In this document: in pieces, positions 11,561-23,159 of the stretch
Numbering within the stretch: the stretch's first letter is position 1
How the letters are laid out: each line of letters opens with the position of its first letter
From: Endomychus coccineus
Taxonomy: Eukaryota > Arthropoda > Insecta > Coleoptera > Endomychidae
Assembly (NCBI GenBank): GCA_958510875.1
Contig: OY294070.1
Span: forward strand, 16,731,631-16,795,630
Length of the DNA stretch: 64,000 bases
Direction of reading: 5' to 3'
Program-made: the position numbers and the translations under genes
The notes under the pieces: model-generated
Database searches by the model: none
Told to the model about the DNA's origin: nothing
What the model saw: the letters and a program-made list of their open reading frames with translations, nothing else

Positions 11561-12294
11561 TCTATTAACTCATAAATTTTTAACATCTGGTTCGAAAGTG
11601 GATACTTGAGCGCTATATTTTGGTTTCAGTCTTATTCAAACATTGCTTGACATGACGAATGTTATAAGTAGATTACTATGCAGTGGATTCTTGATACCTA
11701 TTCATATACTTAAAACATTGATGTGTTACAATTTCGATTATTCGTGTTTCTGTTCGTTTCGGCGACGTGGACATGTTTAATTGAAATTAGTTGTTGAATT
11801 TCGGGAAAGCACTTCCTAATATTGCGAGGAGATTTGCTGCTTCTCTTATATTCGTTTTGCTACATTTAAGTAGCTGCTGAGATAGGGGTTTGATTATGTG
11901 TGTGTGGATCCCCAGTAAAGTCTAATGTTGAATAAATCACTATATTAACACATATGCATCTCTATTTACAGGCTATACTATATTCTCTTTACAGGTCGAA
12001 TGATATTTTAATACTGCCTTTTTCACCATCAAAACTTACATAATGGTGGTTGCCTGTATTTGTGTAGAGAGGTGGCAATAACCCTCCTACAATCGTGTGT
12101 TTTCCAAATATTTCTGTGTGACTATTGAATCACTTTCTTGGAACCTTTGCTATTCATGAATTTGCTGAATAGGGTGATAAATGCATTAAGTAAATGAGGT
12201 TTCCAAGCAAGCTACAATGAATGAAATCTTTATCCAAATGTTGGGAATTCCAACAAGGACGCTTTGTGCCTAATACAATCAGATTTAGGAAATT
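11561..12294. other. Penelope-like 3' sequence, then unassigned DNA
   Basis: The first 230 bases parallel 9666-9940. From about 11800 no similarity is seen, and the open stretch at 12154-12357 is on the opposite strand to the ribozyme-like motif and unsupported. Confidence 0.35.
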
Positions 12295-12350
12295 CCGTTT
12301 TAGACATTGATGATGGTCGTGAGACCGAAACGTACGTAATACGAAAATAA
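12295..12350 (+). ncRNA. Hammerhead-ribozyme-like motif (CGTACG family)
   Basis: Order: TTTT, TTGATGA, T, GGTC-GTGA-GACC hairpin, GAAA, CGTACG, TA, and then AAAA within the following bases. TTGATGA and GAAA approximate the hammerhead core (C3 changed to T), the 4-bp hairpin is in the place of stem II, CGTACG can form a stem III as a dimer, and TA fits the UH cleavage rule. The upstream TTTT and downstream AAAA could close an outer stem I. Penelope-like elements are known to carry such motifs, and GIY-YIG tails lie upstream. An extra T before the hairpin and the weak inner stem I are against activity. Confidence 0.45.
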
Positions 12351-12400
12351 TAAGCATATGTGTAGTGTGACCTATTTCCCAAGAATTTTATACATAATTC

Positions 12401-12960
12401 ATACCTGGGTCAAGAATCATTATTGATATCGCTACATCATCTCCTGTAGCTTCCGATAGAATAGGACGTCATTTCTGTTTTCACCCACCAGTGCACAATT
12501 TTATAATCCTTAATTATACTTTCGCAAAAAAGCATTCAAGTAGCTGAGTGAGTAGCCTTTTACAGTTCAGTGCCGGCCACCTGCACATGCGGTTGATAAT
12601 AGAAAAACGATGCCCTATGTAATTCTAAACCATACGGACACGTGTAAAAATAAACCGCGATGTTATGTGATACCAATTTATCTCTGTTTACACGTGAGAA
12701 TTTGGCGTAACCTCTGCGCACAGATACGTTTTACATAATAATAATACGAACCAGTTTCATATTAGCTTTGATATACCATGTGGTTTGAATGCTGCACTTG
12801 TTAACGAATGTATCCAACACCGGATTAAGGCAAAAGGGGGCTTGGGCCAAACAATGTAGAGGCCTTCAAAGCTCTCTATGAAAAATGTAATTTTTTTGAT
12901 GACTTGAGAGCCCTTTTCCGAATTTAAATCTTGCAGGGCACATTGAAATTCCAAAGTACC
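12401..12960. other. No gene seen
   Basis: No recognised coding or repeat content; the minus-strand open stretch at 12757-12954 runs into the tandem repeats and is not supported. Confidence 0.4.
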
Positions 12961-12969
12961 ACTTGGACG

Positions 12970-13430
12970 ATCAATGACTAATCAAAGCTTAATTAAGTGC
13001 CCCAATGCCGAATTTACCGCTCTGTAGTCAATTTGAAAAATCGTAAGTGCTGCCAGCAAATTAGCACTTTGATAATTAAAGGCTAATCAAGTGTTCTATT
13101 GCCGAATATAATAAGGCTCTGTAATTTATCAGAAGAATTAAGAAATAGTTGGCAAGACCAACATTATAATTTTAAAATACCACTTGTATAATTAAAGGCT
13201 AATTAAGTGTCCTATTGCCGAATTCAAGGATCAGTAATTCATTTAGAAAATCATTGGTTCTGCCAATTTGAGAAAATTTCACAACAATTGAAGGCTAGCT
13301 GCCTTATGGCCGAATTTAAGGCTCAGTAATTTATTTAAGGAATTGTGGATGCTGTCAATTTAAGGAACATTTAGCAGGACCAACAATAAAGTTCCAAAAT
13401 AACACATGAATAATTAAAGGCTAATTAAGC
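12970..13430 (+). repeat. Imperfect tandem repeat, about four units of 95-135 bp
   Basis: Units begin near 12974, 13071, 13184, 13278 and a partial one at 13412. Each shows a TAATTAAAGGCTAATTAAG-like start, TATTGCCGAATT, GGCTCAGTAATT and a TGCTGCCAAT-like segment. The units are diverged and vary in length, so it is an old minisatellite-like array. The mariner element at 13435 inserted into the last unit. Confidence 0.7.
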
Positions 13431-13731
13431 TCTAGAGGGTAAAGTGACAAGTCCCTGAAAAATGAAACAGATGGTGGCACAATCGAAAATCCCATGTGAA
13501 ATTTGTGATGTACCATCTTCAGAGTGATATGTCATTCAGTTCTGTTTTGACATCTATCGAAAGCGAGGAACCTTGAAGATTGAAGATTTGGAATCATGGA
13601 AAAAAGTGAATTTCGCGTCTTGCTTAAACATTATCTTTTGCGTGAAAAAAAATTACGCAAACAAAGCATCGCTTGTTAAACATTATGGGGGATCCTCACC
13701 ATCGATTGGAACGACTCAGAAGTAGGGATCG

Positions 13732-13815
13732 ACCGATATAGAAATTTTGGCCGATACCGATAATCGGCCGATACCGATATTTCAAATACCGATATACCGA
13801 TATATCGGTCTATCG
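13732..13815. repeat. hAT subterminal CCGATA repeat cluster (left)
   Basis: Many CCGATA or TATCGG hexamers lie within 85 bases of the left end, in both orientations; the matching right cluster is at 16548-16640. Subterminal short repeats like these bind the transposase in other hAT elements; here that role is inferred. Confidence 0.7.
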
Positions 13816-14383
13816 GCCGTTAATTTTTTTCCATTGTGGTTCGTACAGTTGTACTAACATAGCTGAAACCGTAAAAACATGTACGTCCATAATTCGCATC
13901 CGTCGTAATATATCCAGTGATAAGGCACTCAATATGAGCGTTCACGCATTTAATGAGAATTTCACATATTCAGCTATGTGGGTAGAACTTTACTTCATTT
14001 CAGCTCCAGCAATACTTCCATTTCGTCCTTTATCATTTTGAAATCAGAATTTTCCAAAAAATATTCCTTCCTAATTCTTTCAGATATTTTGGTAGAACTG
14101 TACTGTCTCGCTTGGAAATTTCTCCGTATTGCTGAATGCACGTGTTGCGCTATCGTCGTCGGACGTTCCTGCAGGTCCTAACTTGTATTTGTCTTCTGTC
14201 GTTTCATGATAATTTTAAGTTGTGCCTTATTTTAGTTGTGTTCGAAGTATAGAATAAAGTAGAGGCCAAAGTGTTTCCTGTTTAACTATTTTTAAAGTAT
14301 ATTATTATAGTGTTTGTTTGAAGTAAGAAGTAAACTGAGCGGTGGAATTATTTATTATTATTGTAAGTTGTGACAAAATCAAA

Positions 14384-16333
14384 ATGCCAAAAACAAGCCC
14401 TTTATGGCAATATTTTGAAAAAATATTGAGAAACGATGAGAAAAACGAAAGTGCAATTTGCAAAATCTGCCAAAAATCAGTTTCATTGGGTGGCAAAGGA
14501 AAAACTGCCAACACTTCTAATATGAAATACCATCTGTTGAAAAACCACCCAGTAGAATATAGTCAGATAACTGATTCAGGTATGTAGCAAAAAGTTGTAA
14601 AAATAAAAAATGTGTATGTAAATCTTTTCACTACCTTTTTAGGTAAAGTTGCGAGCTTAGAAACAGAAACTAGAAATTGTGCCCCATCTACATCGAATCA
14701 GTCTAATATCAGAATTCAACTTCGTCAACAAAAACCACAAATAAGTATTAAAACTGCATTTGAAAATATTCGACAATGGGATATAAATTCAGAAAAGGCT
14801 AAGGAAATTCATAAATTAATTGGTGAAATGATAGCTACCGACAATCAACCATTTTCCATTTGTTCGGATACTGGTTTTGCACGCTTATTAAAAAAAGGAT
14901 TTCCTTTATATTCCATACCATCAGACAAATATTTCCGTGAAACTGTAGTGCCAGACATTTTTCAAAAGTGCAAATCTCGTGTACAGAAAATAATAGATGA
15001 TGAGATGATCGGAAAAATGTCACTAACATCAGATATATGGACTTGTCAACACAACAATTGTTCTTTTATATCATTGACGGCTCATTTTTGGAATAAAAAT
15101 GTATCTAGTCACCGAGAGTCATTTGTTCTAGCTTGTAGAGGTTTTCCAGGCACCCATACAGGTGACACCATATCTGAGATGCTTCAAGATCTATTAGACC
15201 AATGGAAATTGAAAAAAAGCCAAATTCACCTCTTGTTGGCAGATAACGCCTCCAATATGAAAAAAGGGATCGTCGGCGCTATAATGAAATATCAGGGTTG
15301 TTTTGTTCACACTTTACAATTAACAATAAAAGACTCCATTGATTGCCAAAGGGCAGTAATAGATGTTATTGCCAAAGCAAGGAGAATTGTGACTCATTTC
15401 AATCACTCTGCAACTGCTTGTGATAAACTCAAAAAGCTACAAGAACAAATGAATGTCCCAACAAAAAAAACTTATCCAAGATATACAAACCAGATGGAAC
15501 TCAACTTATTACATGCTGGAACGATTACTAGAACAAAAAAAGGTTATCAGTATTTATATCTTGGATAATCCAGATTTGACAGACCTAACATTCCACCAAT
15601 GGGATTTGGTTCAAAAGCTTATCAACCTTTTACAACCCTTTGAGGAAATAACTAAACTCTCAAGTAACAGGGAGTGTTGCATATCAGAGGTGATACCGTA
15701 CTTGAGCAACCGTTCAAAAAGTGCCATATTTTCTGGTGTAGACACATTGAGGAGTGATCTACAAAAAAACTTGGAAAAACGATTCAACCATATTTTTACT
15801 GAAGAAAGTTTCACGCTGGCCACGTTGTTGGATCCACGTTTCAAGAACAGTTTTTTTGACAATGAAGGCGGACCAATCTATGAAATATTAAAAAGAAAAA
15901 TTACTGTTCAAGAGGGAGGCAGCGGCATAATCGAAACTATTACGGATGGTGAAAGTGATGGGGAGGACAATATGCCACTAGTAAAATTGCTAGCTATGGA
16001 AAGGGATTCAGGTGCATCAAAGTGTGTGCATGATTTATTTTGGGAATCTTACGAACATTTTGCTGGTGAAGGCACATCAGGAAGTTCGAAGCGAAAACGA
16101 AAACAAAGGTCTGCTTTTGTTGAGGTACTGGATGATGAAATTAAATTATATCAAAGTCATCCAATAATTTCCAGAAATAAAAATCCCGTTCAGTGGTGGA
16201 ACGACAATAAATTAAGATTTCCCAATCTTTTTCCGCAGGCTGCCATGCAAAACGTAGCAGGCTAACTCCTGATAGGGCAGAAAGCTTATTGTTTTTGCAT
16301 CACAACCTACCAAAACTAAATTATCAGTATTAA
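14384..16333 (+). pseudogene. hAT transposase (BED finger), two-exon, broken
   Basis: A hAT-family transposase. Exon 1 (14384-14579) starts MPKTSPLWQYFEKIL and encodes a BED zinc finger: C-x2-C (CKIC), then H-x4-H (HLLKNH). A 63-nt intron (14580-14642, GTATGT...TTTTTAG) joins in phase to exon 2. Exon 2 carries SDIWT (first catalytic Asp), LLADNASNM (second Asp) and GCFVHTLQL. A one-base change in the run of eight A's near 15464-15471 shifts the frame; reading resumes as QKKLIQDIQTRWNSTYYMLE. The C-terminal dimerisation region starts WWNDNKLRFPNLFP but is cut by a deletion at about 16246. The end AKRSRLTPDRAESLLFLHHN continues in another frame (16247-16333). The usual SER-x-FS-x-AG segment is lost. 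Otherwise it is close to full length. Confidence 0.9.
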
Positions 16334-17484
16334 TCAGTTATTTTTGTATTTTAGTAAGGTGAAATAATTTTACCTTATAGTTGCAATCCGCATAGGGTTT
16401 TATTTTATTAATTTTTAATTACTAGTCAAAGAATTTAGTTGATTTTACGTTACATACTTTTTATTGGCAATAAAGATATATTTCTGATGGGAGTGTATTT
16501 TTTTTCATTCATTTTTCAAATTGATTTTTTTTCCCAATAAAAAAATATATCGGTCTATCGGTTTTTGATATCGGCCGATACGATAATCGGCCAATGAAGC
16601 CGATATCACCGATAGGCCGATATAAATATCGGTATCGGTCGATCCCTACTCAGAAGTGGTTTACTGATTTTCTTTGTGGTAGTATGACCACGTTCTAGTC
16701 GCCCAATTGAGGTTACAAAGCCAGAAATCCATCGGCGAGTTAAAGTGCATGAGATTGCTGACGCTATGGACATCTCAACCGTACGGAACATTTTGCATAC
16801 ATTTTTTGTTGACAACAAGCGCGACTGTGTAACACTTTCAAAGAAGTGTTTGGCGATGTTCAAGCGCAATAAAAAGCACTTTTTGCGTCGTTTCGTAACC
16901 GTGGACGAAACATGGATCCATCACAACACACCAGAGACCAAAGAACAGTCGAAACAGCGGCTCAAAAAGACCAAAGTGGGTTTATCGGCCAACAAAGTCA
17001 TGGCGACAGTTTTTTGGAATGCACACGGTATCGTTCATATCGATTATCTTGAAGAGGGCAAAAGATCACAGGCGTATATTATGCAGAGCTGTTGGATCGA
17101 TACGACGCCGATTTGAAGTGAAAGCGGTCGCATTTGGCAAAGAAAAAAGTGCCCTTCCACCAGGACAACGCACCGGCGCACAAGGTCCGCATTCGCAATG
17201 GCAAAATAGCATGAGTTGTGCTACGAATTGGTTCGTCATCCACCATATTCTCCAGATTTGGCCCCCTGCGATTTTCTTCTATTTCCGAACTTAAAGAAAT
17301 GGCTCAGCGGAAAGAGATTCCATCGTTGAAACAAACGCCTATTTTGAAAGATTGCTGAAATATTATTTGGAAGGGATCGAAAAATTCGGGCTACAAGGAG
17401 ATTGTGTTGAGAAATAAAATAAGTTTTGACCAAATAAATCATTTCTTGTTCCATTTTTCAGGGGCTTTTCACCTTGTCCTCGTA

Positions 17485-18158
17485 TATTGCAGACAAAAGT
17501 TATAGTAAGTTGTTTTTGTATTAAGTTGAGAGATCCAAGTAGGCATTTAATCGGTTTAATTGATTGGAAACGAAAAATTTGAAGGCTCATGTGTTCTCCC
17601 AGTGGGATTGTATCAATCGCAAGATAAACTGACCCTTTGGTTCATTTAGAATGATTATTACGACGGAAATACATCTTCTTGTCCTTGAAATTCGGGTATG
17701 CTTTCACCGAAGCTTTTACTTTCGGGAAGTTTCTCTACGGCAACGGCACGAATGCAGCCTCTGGTAACTAGGGATGGCTGAATCGATAATGCATTCAACG
17801 ACTGGCTCAAAATTCCAACGCGAAGCTTTGTGTGCTCTCCAGTGTATTGCGCTATCTAATATTGTACAGCGCTACGTGCCAAGTAAACAAAACAAGAGTC
17901 GTCTGGAAGTGGCGTCTGTTCTGCTGACGCGTAAAAAATCAAATAATTACGGCAGTTACGCGCCAAGTTAACAAGACAAAAGCGCTATCACATTGCGGTT
18001 GGAACATTGCACCTTTTGTTCTGAACGGAATTATCGTAATAGGGACGACGGCTGCATAGCTGATGGATGTAATGAAAACACTCGATTTTAATCTGATTTG
18101 AATATCTGCCCATAGAATGACATATGACGAGTTTTGCCATTTTTTCTTACGTATCAGT
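17485..18158. other. No gene seen
   Basis: Two near-identical short stretches, around 17876-17900 and 17958-17983, share GCCAAGT(T)AACAA(G)ACAA. The 65-codon open frame at 17774-17971 spans them and has no recognisable domain. Confidence 0.35.
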
Positions 18159-18196
18159 TAGCTCCAGACAGCTGTTTCATGTTATCAGTGGAACTA
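18159..18196 (-). ncRNA. Hammerhead-ribozyme-like motif, decayed (copy 2)
   Basis: On the minus strand: TAGTTCCA, CTGATAA, only three bases, GAAA, CAGCTG, TC, TGGAGCTA. The flanking octamers pair in all eight positions (one G-U) as stem I, and CAGCTG is the self-complementary stem III. Stem II has been deleted and core base G8 is changed, so this copy cannot be active. It belongs to the family at 1200, 56664 and 60072. Confidence 0.5.
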
Positions 18197-19130
18197 TTAG
18201 AGCCGTAGTGTCACCGATCGATATCTCTGCTGAGATATATATTACCAACAACAGAAAGTGCTAGAGTGGTAAAGAACAGCTAACGCCATCTACCTACGAA
18301 TTATTCAATTTTCACAGTGTTATTCTTCAAGCAGCATCATTTTATTAAAAAACATTTAAAAAATGTCATCTGTCAGTACTACTTCAACGTCATTTAAAAA
18401 CAATGTGCTTCTCTCAAAATCTATGCATGCAAGAATTTTTTAGCTAATTGATTGGAATTACGTGATGAAAATCCATTCTAAACATAAATAAAATAACTAT
18501 TAAAAGTTCGATTAACACTAATTTACTAACTAAATGTATAACTACTAATAATTAAAATAGTGAAAATCAAACATCTTTATTTTATAATTTTTTCAAATTT
18601 TTATTTAAGTAAGTAATTTAATTATTTTCCATTCTACCACTTTGCTCTCTTGATAATTTTCAGCAAAATTAGTATTTCACACTGAAAATGTGAAAAATTA
18701 CTTTAAAAGCGGATTATCTATATCCGCACACCTTCTATGGCGCGTTCTAGCGTTGAAAATACGCAATTTCAAAAAAACCTTCGAACATAAAATTGGAAAA
18801 TTTCCGCTCTACAACTTTGCTATTCTGATAATTTTCACCGAAATTCATATTTTTCACGTAAATTACAAAAAACTGCCAAAACCCCCCCAAAAAAATGTGT
18901 ATACAGGTTTTAGTATTTTTTTTGAATTTTTTAATAAATTTTTTAATTTTGTTTTTATATCTCCGAAGCTAATCGAGATGTCCCAATGAAATTTGGTACC
19001 ATGGATGCATTACGTGCATTTGCACATGATTTGAGACCGGTATTACTTCCAGTGGCGTAGATATAGGTATTTAATAACAATAAATTGACTCGAAAAGTGT
19101 TATCACCCTGTAAAGTCTACTTTTTACGAA
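18197..19130. other. AT-rich DNA with a short internal duplication
   Basis: No coding similarity. A segment at about 18625-18690 (ATTTTCCATTCTACCACTTTG and onward) recurs at about 18798-18862, suggesting a degenerate tandem repeat of about 175 bp. The open stretch at 18690-18989 lies over this repeat and is phenylalanine/lysine-rich low-complexity sequence. Confidence 0.4.
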
Positions 19131-19139
19131 CAAACTTCG

Positions 19140-19665
19140 ATGCAGAAGTTAAATCGAAACAAATAAAATCTCTTGATATTTTTTTCTTCACCATCTTTCT
19201 TCTTAACCAACATTATGGGACTTGCATATGGCGATTTACTCTTTCTAATTATTTTTGCTTCTAGTAGCTCTTTAATCGTACCTCTCAAGACTTTCTTTTC
19301 TTTTTCTGCCACCCTGTAAGGCCTACATGCTATTGGTTTGTCATTTGTTAGCTCAATTTGTAAAGAAACTGTCGAAACTTTTCCTAGATCCGTAAGGTTC
19401 CAATAAAAATACACAATTTGAATTTATTAATTAATTTGTACAAGGTGGCTTGTTGTTCAGTTGTTAACGTCCCGTGATCAATCGTAAAATCAAGCACGTT
19501 ATCAATGTGCTTTTGTTTAAATTTCAACTGATCGTCGACTTTATAATACGAGTACATAACCGAAGTGTTCTCTGTAAAAGTTTCGACCAATAAGAACGAA
19601 TGCTTTGAAAGGAGAAGACCGTTATTGGAAGCTAAGTTACTACAGTCACTAGCAATTATATTATC
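19140..19665 (-). pseudogene. Ty3/gypsy-type pol fragment (linker and RT N-terminus)
   Basis: A remnant of an LTR retrotransposon polyprotein on the minus strand. Reading from 19665: LASNNGLLLSKHSFLLVETF, KHIDNVLDFTIDHGTLTTEQ, KLINKFKLC, then after a frame change NLTDLGKVSTVSLQIEL, CRPYRVAEKEKK, IKELLEAKIIRKSKSPYASP and MLVKKKDGE. This is the region between protease and reverse transcriptase and the first RT block of Ty3/gypsy elements. The RT active site, RNase H and integrase are absent, and no LTRs adjoin it. It is a short inactive fragment. Confidence 0.75.
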
Positions 19666-20681
19666 TAATTGATATTAAAGATGAATAAAGCTTATAAAAT
19701 TTGCATTGAACGCTTAAAACAACACGTATATACAGAATGGAAGTCCACGCAAGGCAGAGTGGATAACAACCGTAAAATTTGAAAGCACAACAACGCGGCG
19801 ACAGCACGGTACATATTCTCCAGTCGCTTGATACGGCTGCAAAATTTAACACCTGATCATACGGAAAAAAATCGTTCTTTGTGTTGTGTGAAAGCAGTAA
19901 TTACTTCTTTAATTTTACTACCAACGCTAACGATACACAGATGAAAATCGTACGGTTTTTTTCCTACGGGTACATAACCGTTGTATGTGAAACAGGTCCA
20001 ACGGTATCGAAAGAAGACTCTCCCCGGGTGCACCACGCACCATCATTTGGTGAAGTGCAACGAGATAGGATGCATTCCTATACGGGAACTTAGATCTTTT
20101 TGTTATGACTAAAGCGAATATATGCAAAAAAATGTTAATATATGCTAATATTTATATTTTGCTAGCCTTTATTGAAAATATGCAAACATAATAGAAAAAT
20201 GTGAGAATAAGTAGGCCCCATTTTTTTGTTGAATTATGCAAAATCGTTTGACCCTAGCAAAATGATCGAATACAGAAAAGTGAATACTAATTTTTTTGAA
20301 GAACAGAACGTATTAAATGTAAAGAAAACGACATTTCTTATAACACATTTTTATATTACATCAAATTGCATACAATAAAATACAATCTCCAATTAACCTA
20401 GAATTTAACATATAAGATAAAAAAATCTAAATTTTTCCGTCACTCTATGGAAGGAATTTATTAGTATATGTTTTTCAAAATTTTCAGTTAAGAAGGAATG
20501 TCTTTTATCAGTTAAAATATTTTTTATACAGCGAAAAACTGCGTTCTACATCAACATATGTCATGGGACAATATTTTAATTTGTTCAATATATTGTACTT
20601 CAAATGCTAAAATGATTTAAAGCATAATGAAAACAAATAAAACGTTGACCACTCGAACAATTTCTACTTTTCCTTGCATTA
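19666..20681. other. No gene seen
   Basis: AT-rich. 20100-20240 has repeated ATATGC(A/T)AA-like words (TATGCAAA, TATGCTAA) but no ordered array. Confidence 0.35.
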
Positions 20682-20683
20682 TA

Positions 20684-23035
20684 CAGGGTGTCCTCGAACT
20701 GCGTGGCAAAAATAAAACCGAAGATTCTTTGATTCGAAAAAAATTTGATGAGCCTTTTTACTTTTGCCTCAAGTGTCCTGTTTAGCCGGTAGAGGGCTTC
20801 AAAGTTGCAAAAATAATTTTGTTTTTTCGGTATAACTTGAGAACGTGATGGAGGACTTTTACAATATTTGGCAGGTGAGTTAGTGTCAATAATAGCCGTG
20901 TTTGAGAGCGGAGCACAGAGCCTTAGAGACCATAGAAATGGCTCGAACTTGAAAATGTAACGGGAAAAGTGTCCAGAACTTTTTTATGGTTGATGTAATT
21001 CACTCAATATTTTTTACGTATATCGCTTATCTAATTTGAAAACTTTTTTTACTCTTAAAAAATTTAGATAAAATCAACGGATTAGCTTGAAAAAAATAAT
21101 TTTCGAGTCTCTGCAATTTTGACTTACTAATTTTACTTGATTAAAATATCTTAGTTGCCTTTGCTTTTCTAATGTCATTTTGGCATTTGGAGAATTTATT
21201 TTCAGTTTTTACTTTGCTTTCCGTAAAAATTTCATAAAATTATGGCTCAAAATTTCAGTAACACTGAAATGGTTGATATGTTATTGATTTATGGACTTTG
21301 TCGTTGCAATGGCCGGAGAAGTTTACAAGTTTATAGGGAAAAATATCCGCATCGCAGGATTCCAAATCGGCAAACCTTTGCTAATATCGAGGGGCGACTT
21401 CGCGAAACTGGCAGATTTGAAGCAAATCGCAGAGAAACTGGACGCAGACGGACATGAAGGACGTTAGAGCTCGAAGAAGAGATACTGGAAGCGGTTGAAA
21501 CTGAACCTAGGATAAGCACACGACGTTTGGGACTTCGTATTGCTGCCTCAAAATCATTAGTTCATAATGTACTGAAAGAAGAACTGTTGTATCCCTATCA
21601 TATTAAAACAGTTCAAGACTTATTGCCCATGGTTCCAGGTTATTGGCTAGATTTCTGTCGGTTTATTGTCCAAAGACAAAACGCAAACCCCAATTTTTGT
21701 AGAAGAATTCTGTTTACGGACGAAGCTACATTCACGAGATGTGGTCTTTTTAACCTCCATAATGAACATTTTTATGCTGATGAAAATCATCATGAAACGG
21801 AAGATACAAATTTTCAGAATCAAACTAAAATCAATGTTTGTGTTGGAATTGTGGATAACTTTATTATTGGTCCTACCGTTATACCCGATCGATTGAACGG
21901 GGAGAACTACTTGAACTTTTTGGAACAAATGCTACCTGAACTGTTGGAAGACTTGTCCTTACACATTCATCGTGACCTTTGGTTTATCCATGATGGTGTA
22001 CCTCCTCATTTCACATTAGCTGTGAGGCGACATTTGAATGCGGAATATCCAGATCGCTGGATAGGTAGAGGACACGATGCACCAGTGAACTGGCCGACCC
22101 GCTCCCCTGATTTGACGCCCTGCGACTTCTTTCTATGGGGCGCTTTGAAGTCGAAAGTTTATGCAGCTCCAGTAAACACACGAGAGAAATTGTTGCAACG
22201 AATTAATCATGAAGCGGATTTATTGAAGAATGATCCTGAAGTACTAGCCAGAGTTCAATTCAATTTCTTGAAACGAATTAATTTGTGTATTCAGGAAAAT
22301 GGGCAACATTTCGAACAATTGATGCCTTAGCGATTTCTCAAAAAGTTTTGTTGTTTCTTTTAATTTAGCATTTGTTTTTCCTAAATAATCACATCGTTTC
22401 CCCATTTCTATTGTTTTTATTATTCGTGTTTTACCGAGATATTAACCATTCCAGTGAAATTTTGAGCCATAATTTTATAAAATTTTTACGGAAAGCAAAG
22501 TAAAATCTGACAGTTTTGAGAATAAATTCTCCAAATGCCAAAATGACATTAGAAAAGCAAAGGCAACTAAGGTATTTTAATCAAGTAAAATTAGTAAGTC
22601 AAAATTACAGACTCGAAAATTAATTTTTTCAAGCTAATCCGTTGATTTTATCAAAATTTTTTAAGAGTAAAAAAAGTTTTCAAATTAGATAAGCGATATA
22701 CGTAAAAAATATTGAGTGAATTACATCAACCATAAAAAAGTTCTGGACACTTTTCCCGTTACATCTTCAAGTTTGAGCCATTTCTATGGTCTCTAAGGCT
22801 GTGTGCTCCGCTCTCAAACACGGCTATTATTGACACTAACTCACCTGCCAACTATTGTAAAAGTCCTCCATCACGTTCTCGAGTTATACCGAAAAAACAA
22901 AATTATTTTTGCATCTTTGAAGCCCTCTACCGGCTAAACAAGACACTTGAGGCAAAAGTAAAAAGGCTCATCAAATTTTTTTCGAATCAAAGAATCTTCG
23001 GTTTTATTTTTGCCACGCAGTTCGAGGACATCCTG
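20684..23035 (+). mobile_element. Tc1/mariner-like element with ~575-bp terminal inverted repeats
   Basis: Ends CAGGGTGTCCTCGAACTGCG and its complement, each beside TA (20682-20683 and 23036-23037). The inverted repeats run from 20684 to about 21258 and from about 22455 to 23035 with few differences. They are long enough to include the transposase start codon, so the right arm carries the first codons in antisense. Arm similarity is high, suggesting a fairly recent insertion. Confidence 0.88.
21242..22330 (+). pseudogene. Tc1/mariner-like transposase with one nonsense codon
   Basis: A 362-codon DDD transposase that would move the enclosing element. It begins MAQNFSNTEMVDMLL. The N-terminal half has helix-turn-helix character (SLQVYREKYPHRRIPNRQTF, then ETGRRRT). 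A single TGA at 21455-21457 interrupts an otherwise continuous frame, probably from CGA (Arg) by one transition. Downstream: ILFTDEATFTR (first Asp), WFIHDGVPPHF (second) and WPTRSPDLTPCDFFLWG (third, 39 residues after the second), ending CIQENGQHFEQLMP. All catalytic residues are present, so one base change separates this from an intact gene. The exact subgroup is not certain. Confidence 0.9.
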
Positions 23036-23159
23036 TATCATTTGAGTACAATTCGGTGGAAATCTTAGTGTGCTGTGAAAACAAAATATGTTATCTTGGT
23101 TGAAAGCTGTCAGTCGATAGTAATTAAGGAAACCAGATGATTCTCAATTATTTTAATGA

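Larger units (their letters stand above)
13723..16648 (+). mobile_element. hAT element with perfect 8-bp target duplication
   Basis: The element begins TAGGGATCGACCGATA and ends with its complement TATCGGTCGATCCCTA. On both sides stands CTCAGAAG (13715-13722 and 16649-16656), the 8-bp duplication expected of the hAT superfamily. It has split the mariner transposase gene, so it inserted after the mariner. The terminal regions are packed with CCGATA/TATCGG repeats, the likely transposase-binding sites. The internal gene is near complete but broken, so the copy is non-autonomous. Confidence 0.93.
13596..17420 (+). pseudogene. mariner transposase pseudogene, interrupted by hAT
   Basis: A mariner-family DD34D transposase, which cuts and pastes the element at TA sites. 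The N-terminus starts at 13596 (MEKSEFRVLLKHY), shifts frame, and reaches KHYGGSSPSIGTTQK, where the hAT element is inserted. The rest resumes at 16657 with WFTDF, then FLRRFVTVDETWIHH (first catalytic Asp), KVMATVFWN, FHQDNAPAHK (second Asp) and HPPYSPDLAPCDFLLFP (third Asp). There are at least four frame changes and two stops. The middle between the helix-turn-helix and VKVHEIADAMDIS is shortened. The sequence resembles irritans-type mariners, but the subfamily is a guess. Confidence 0.8.
13435..17482 (+). mobile_element. mariner element, split by a nested hAT element
   Basis: The termini are about 30-bp inverted repeats, imperfect at the left (GAGGGTAAAGTGACAAG) and better preserved at the right (CTTTTCACCTTGTCCTCG), flanked by TA at 13433-13434 and 17483-17484. 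Without the 2.9-kb hAT insertion the element would be about 1.1 kb, rather short for a full mariner (about 1.3 kb), so it also has internal deletions. The transposase is described separately. Confidence 0.8.
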
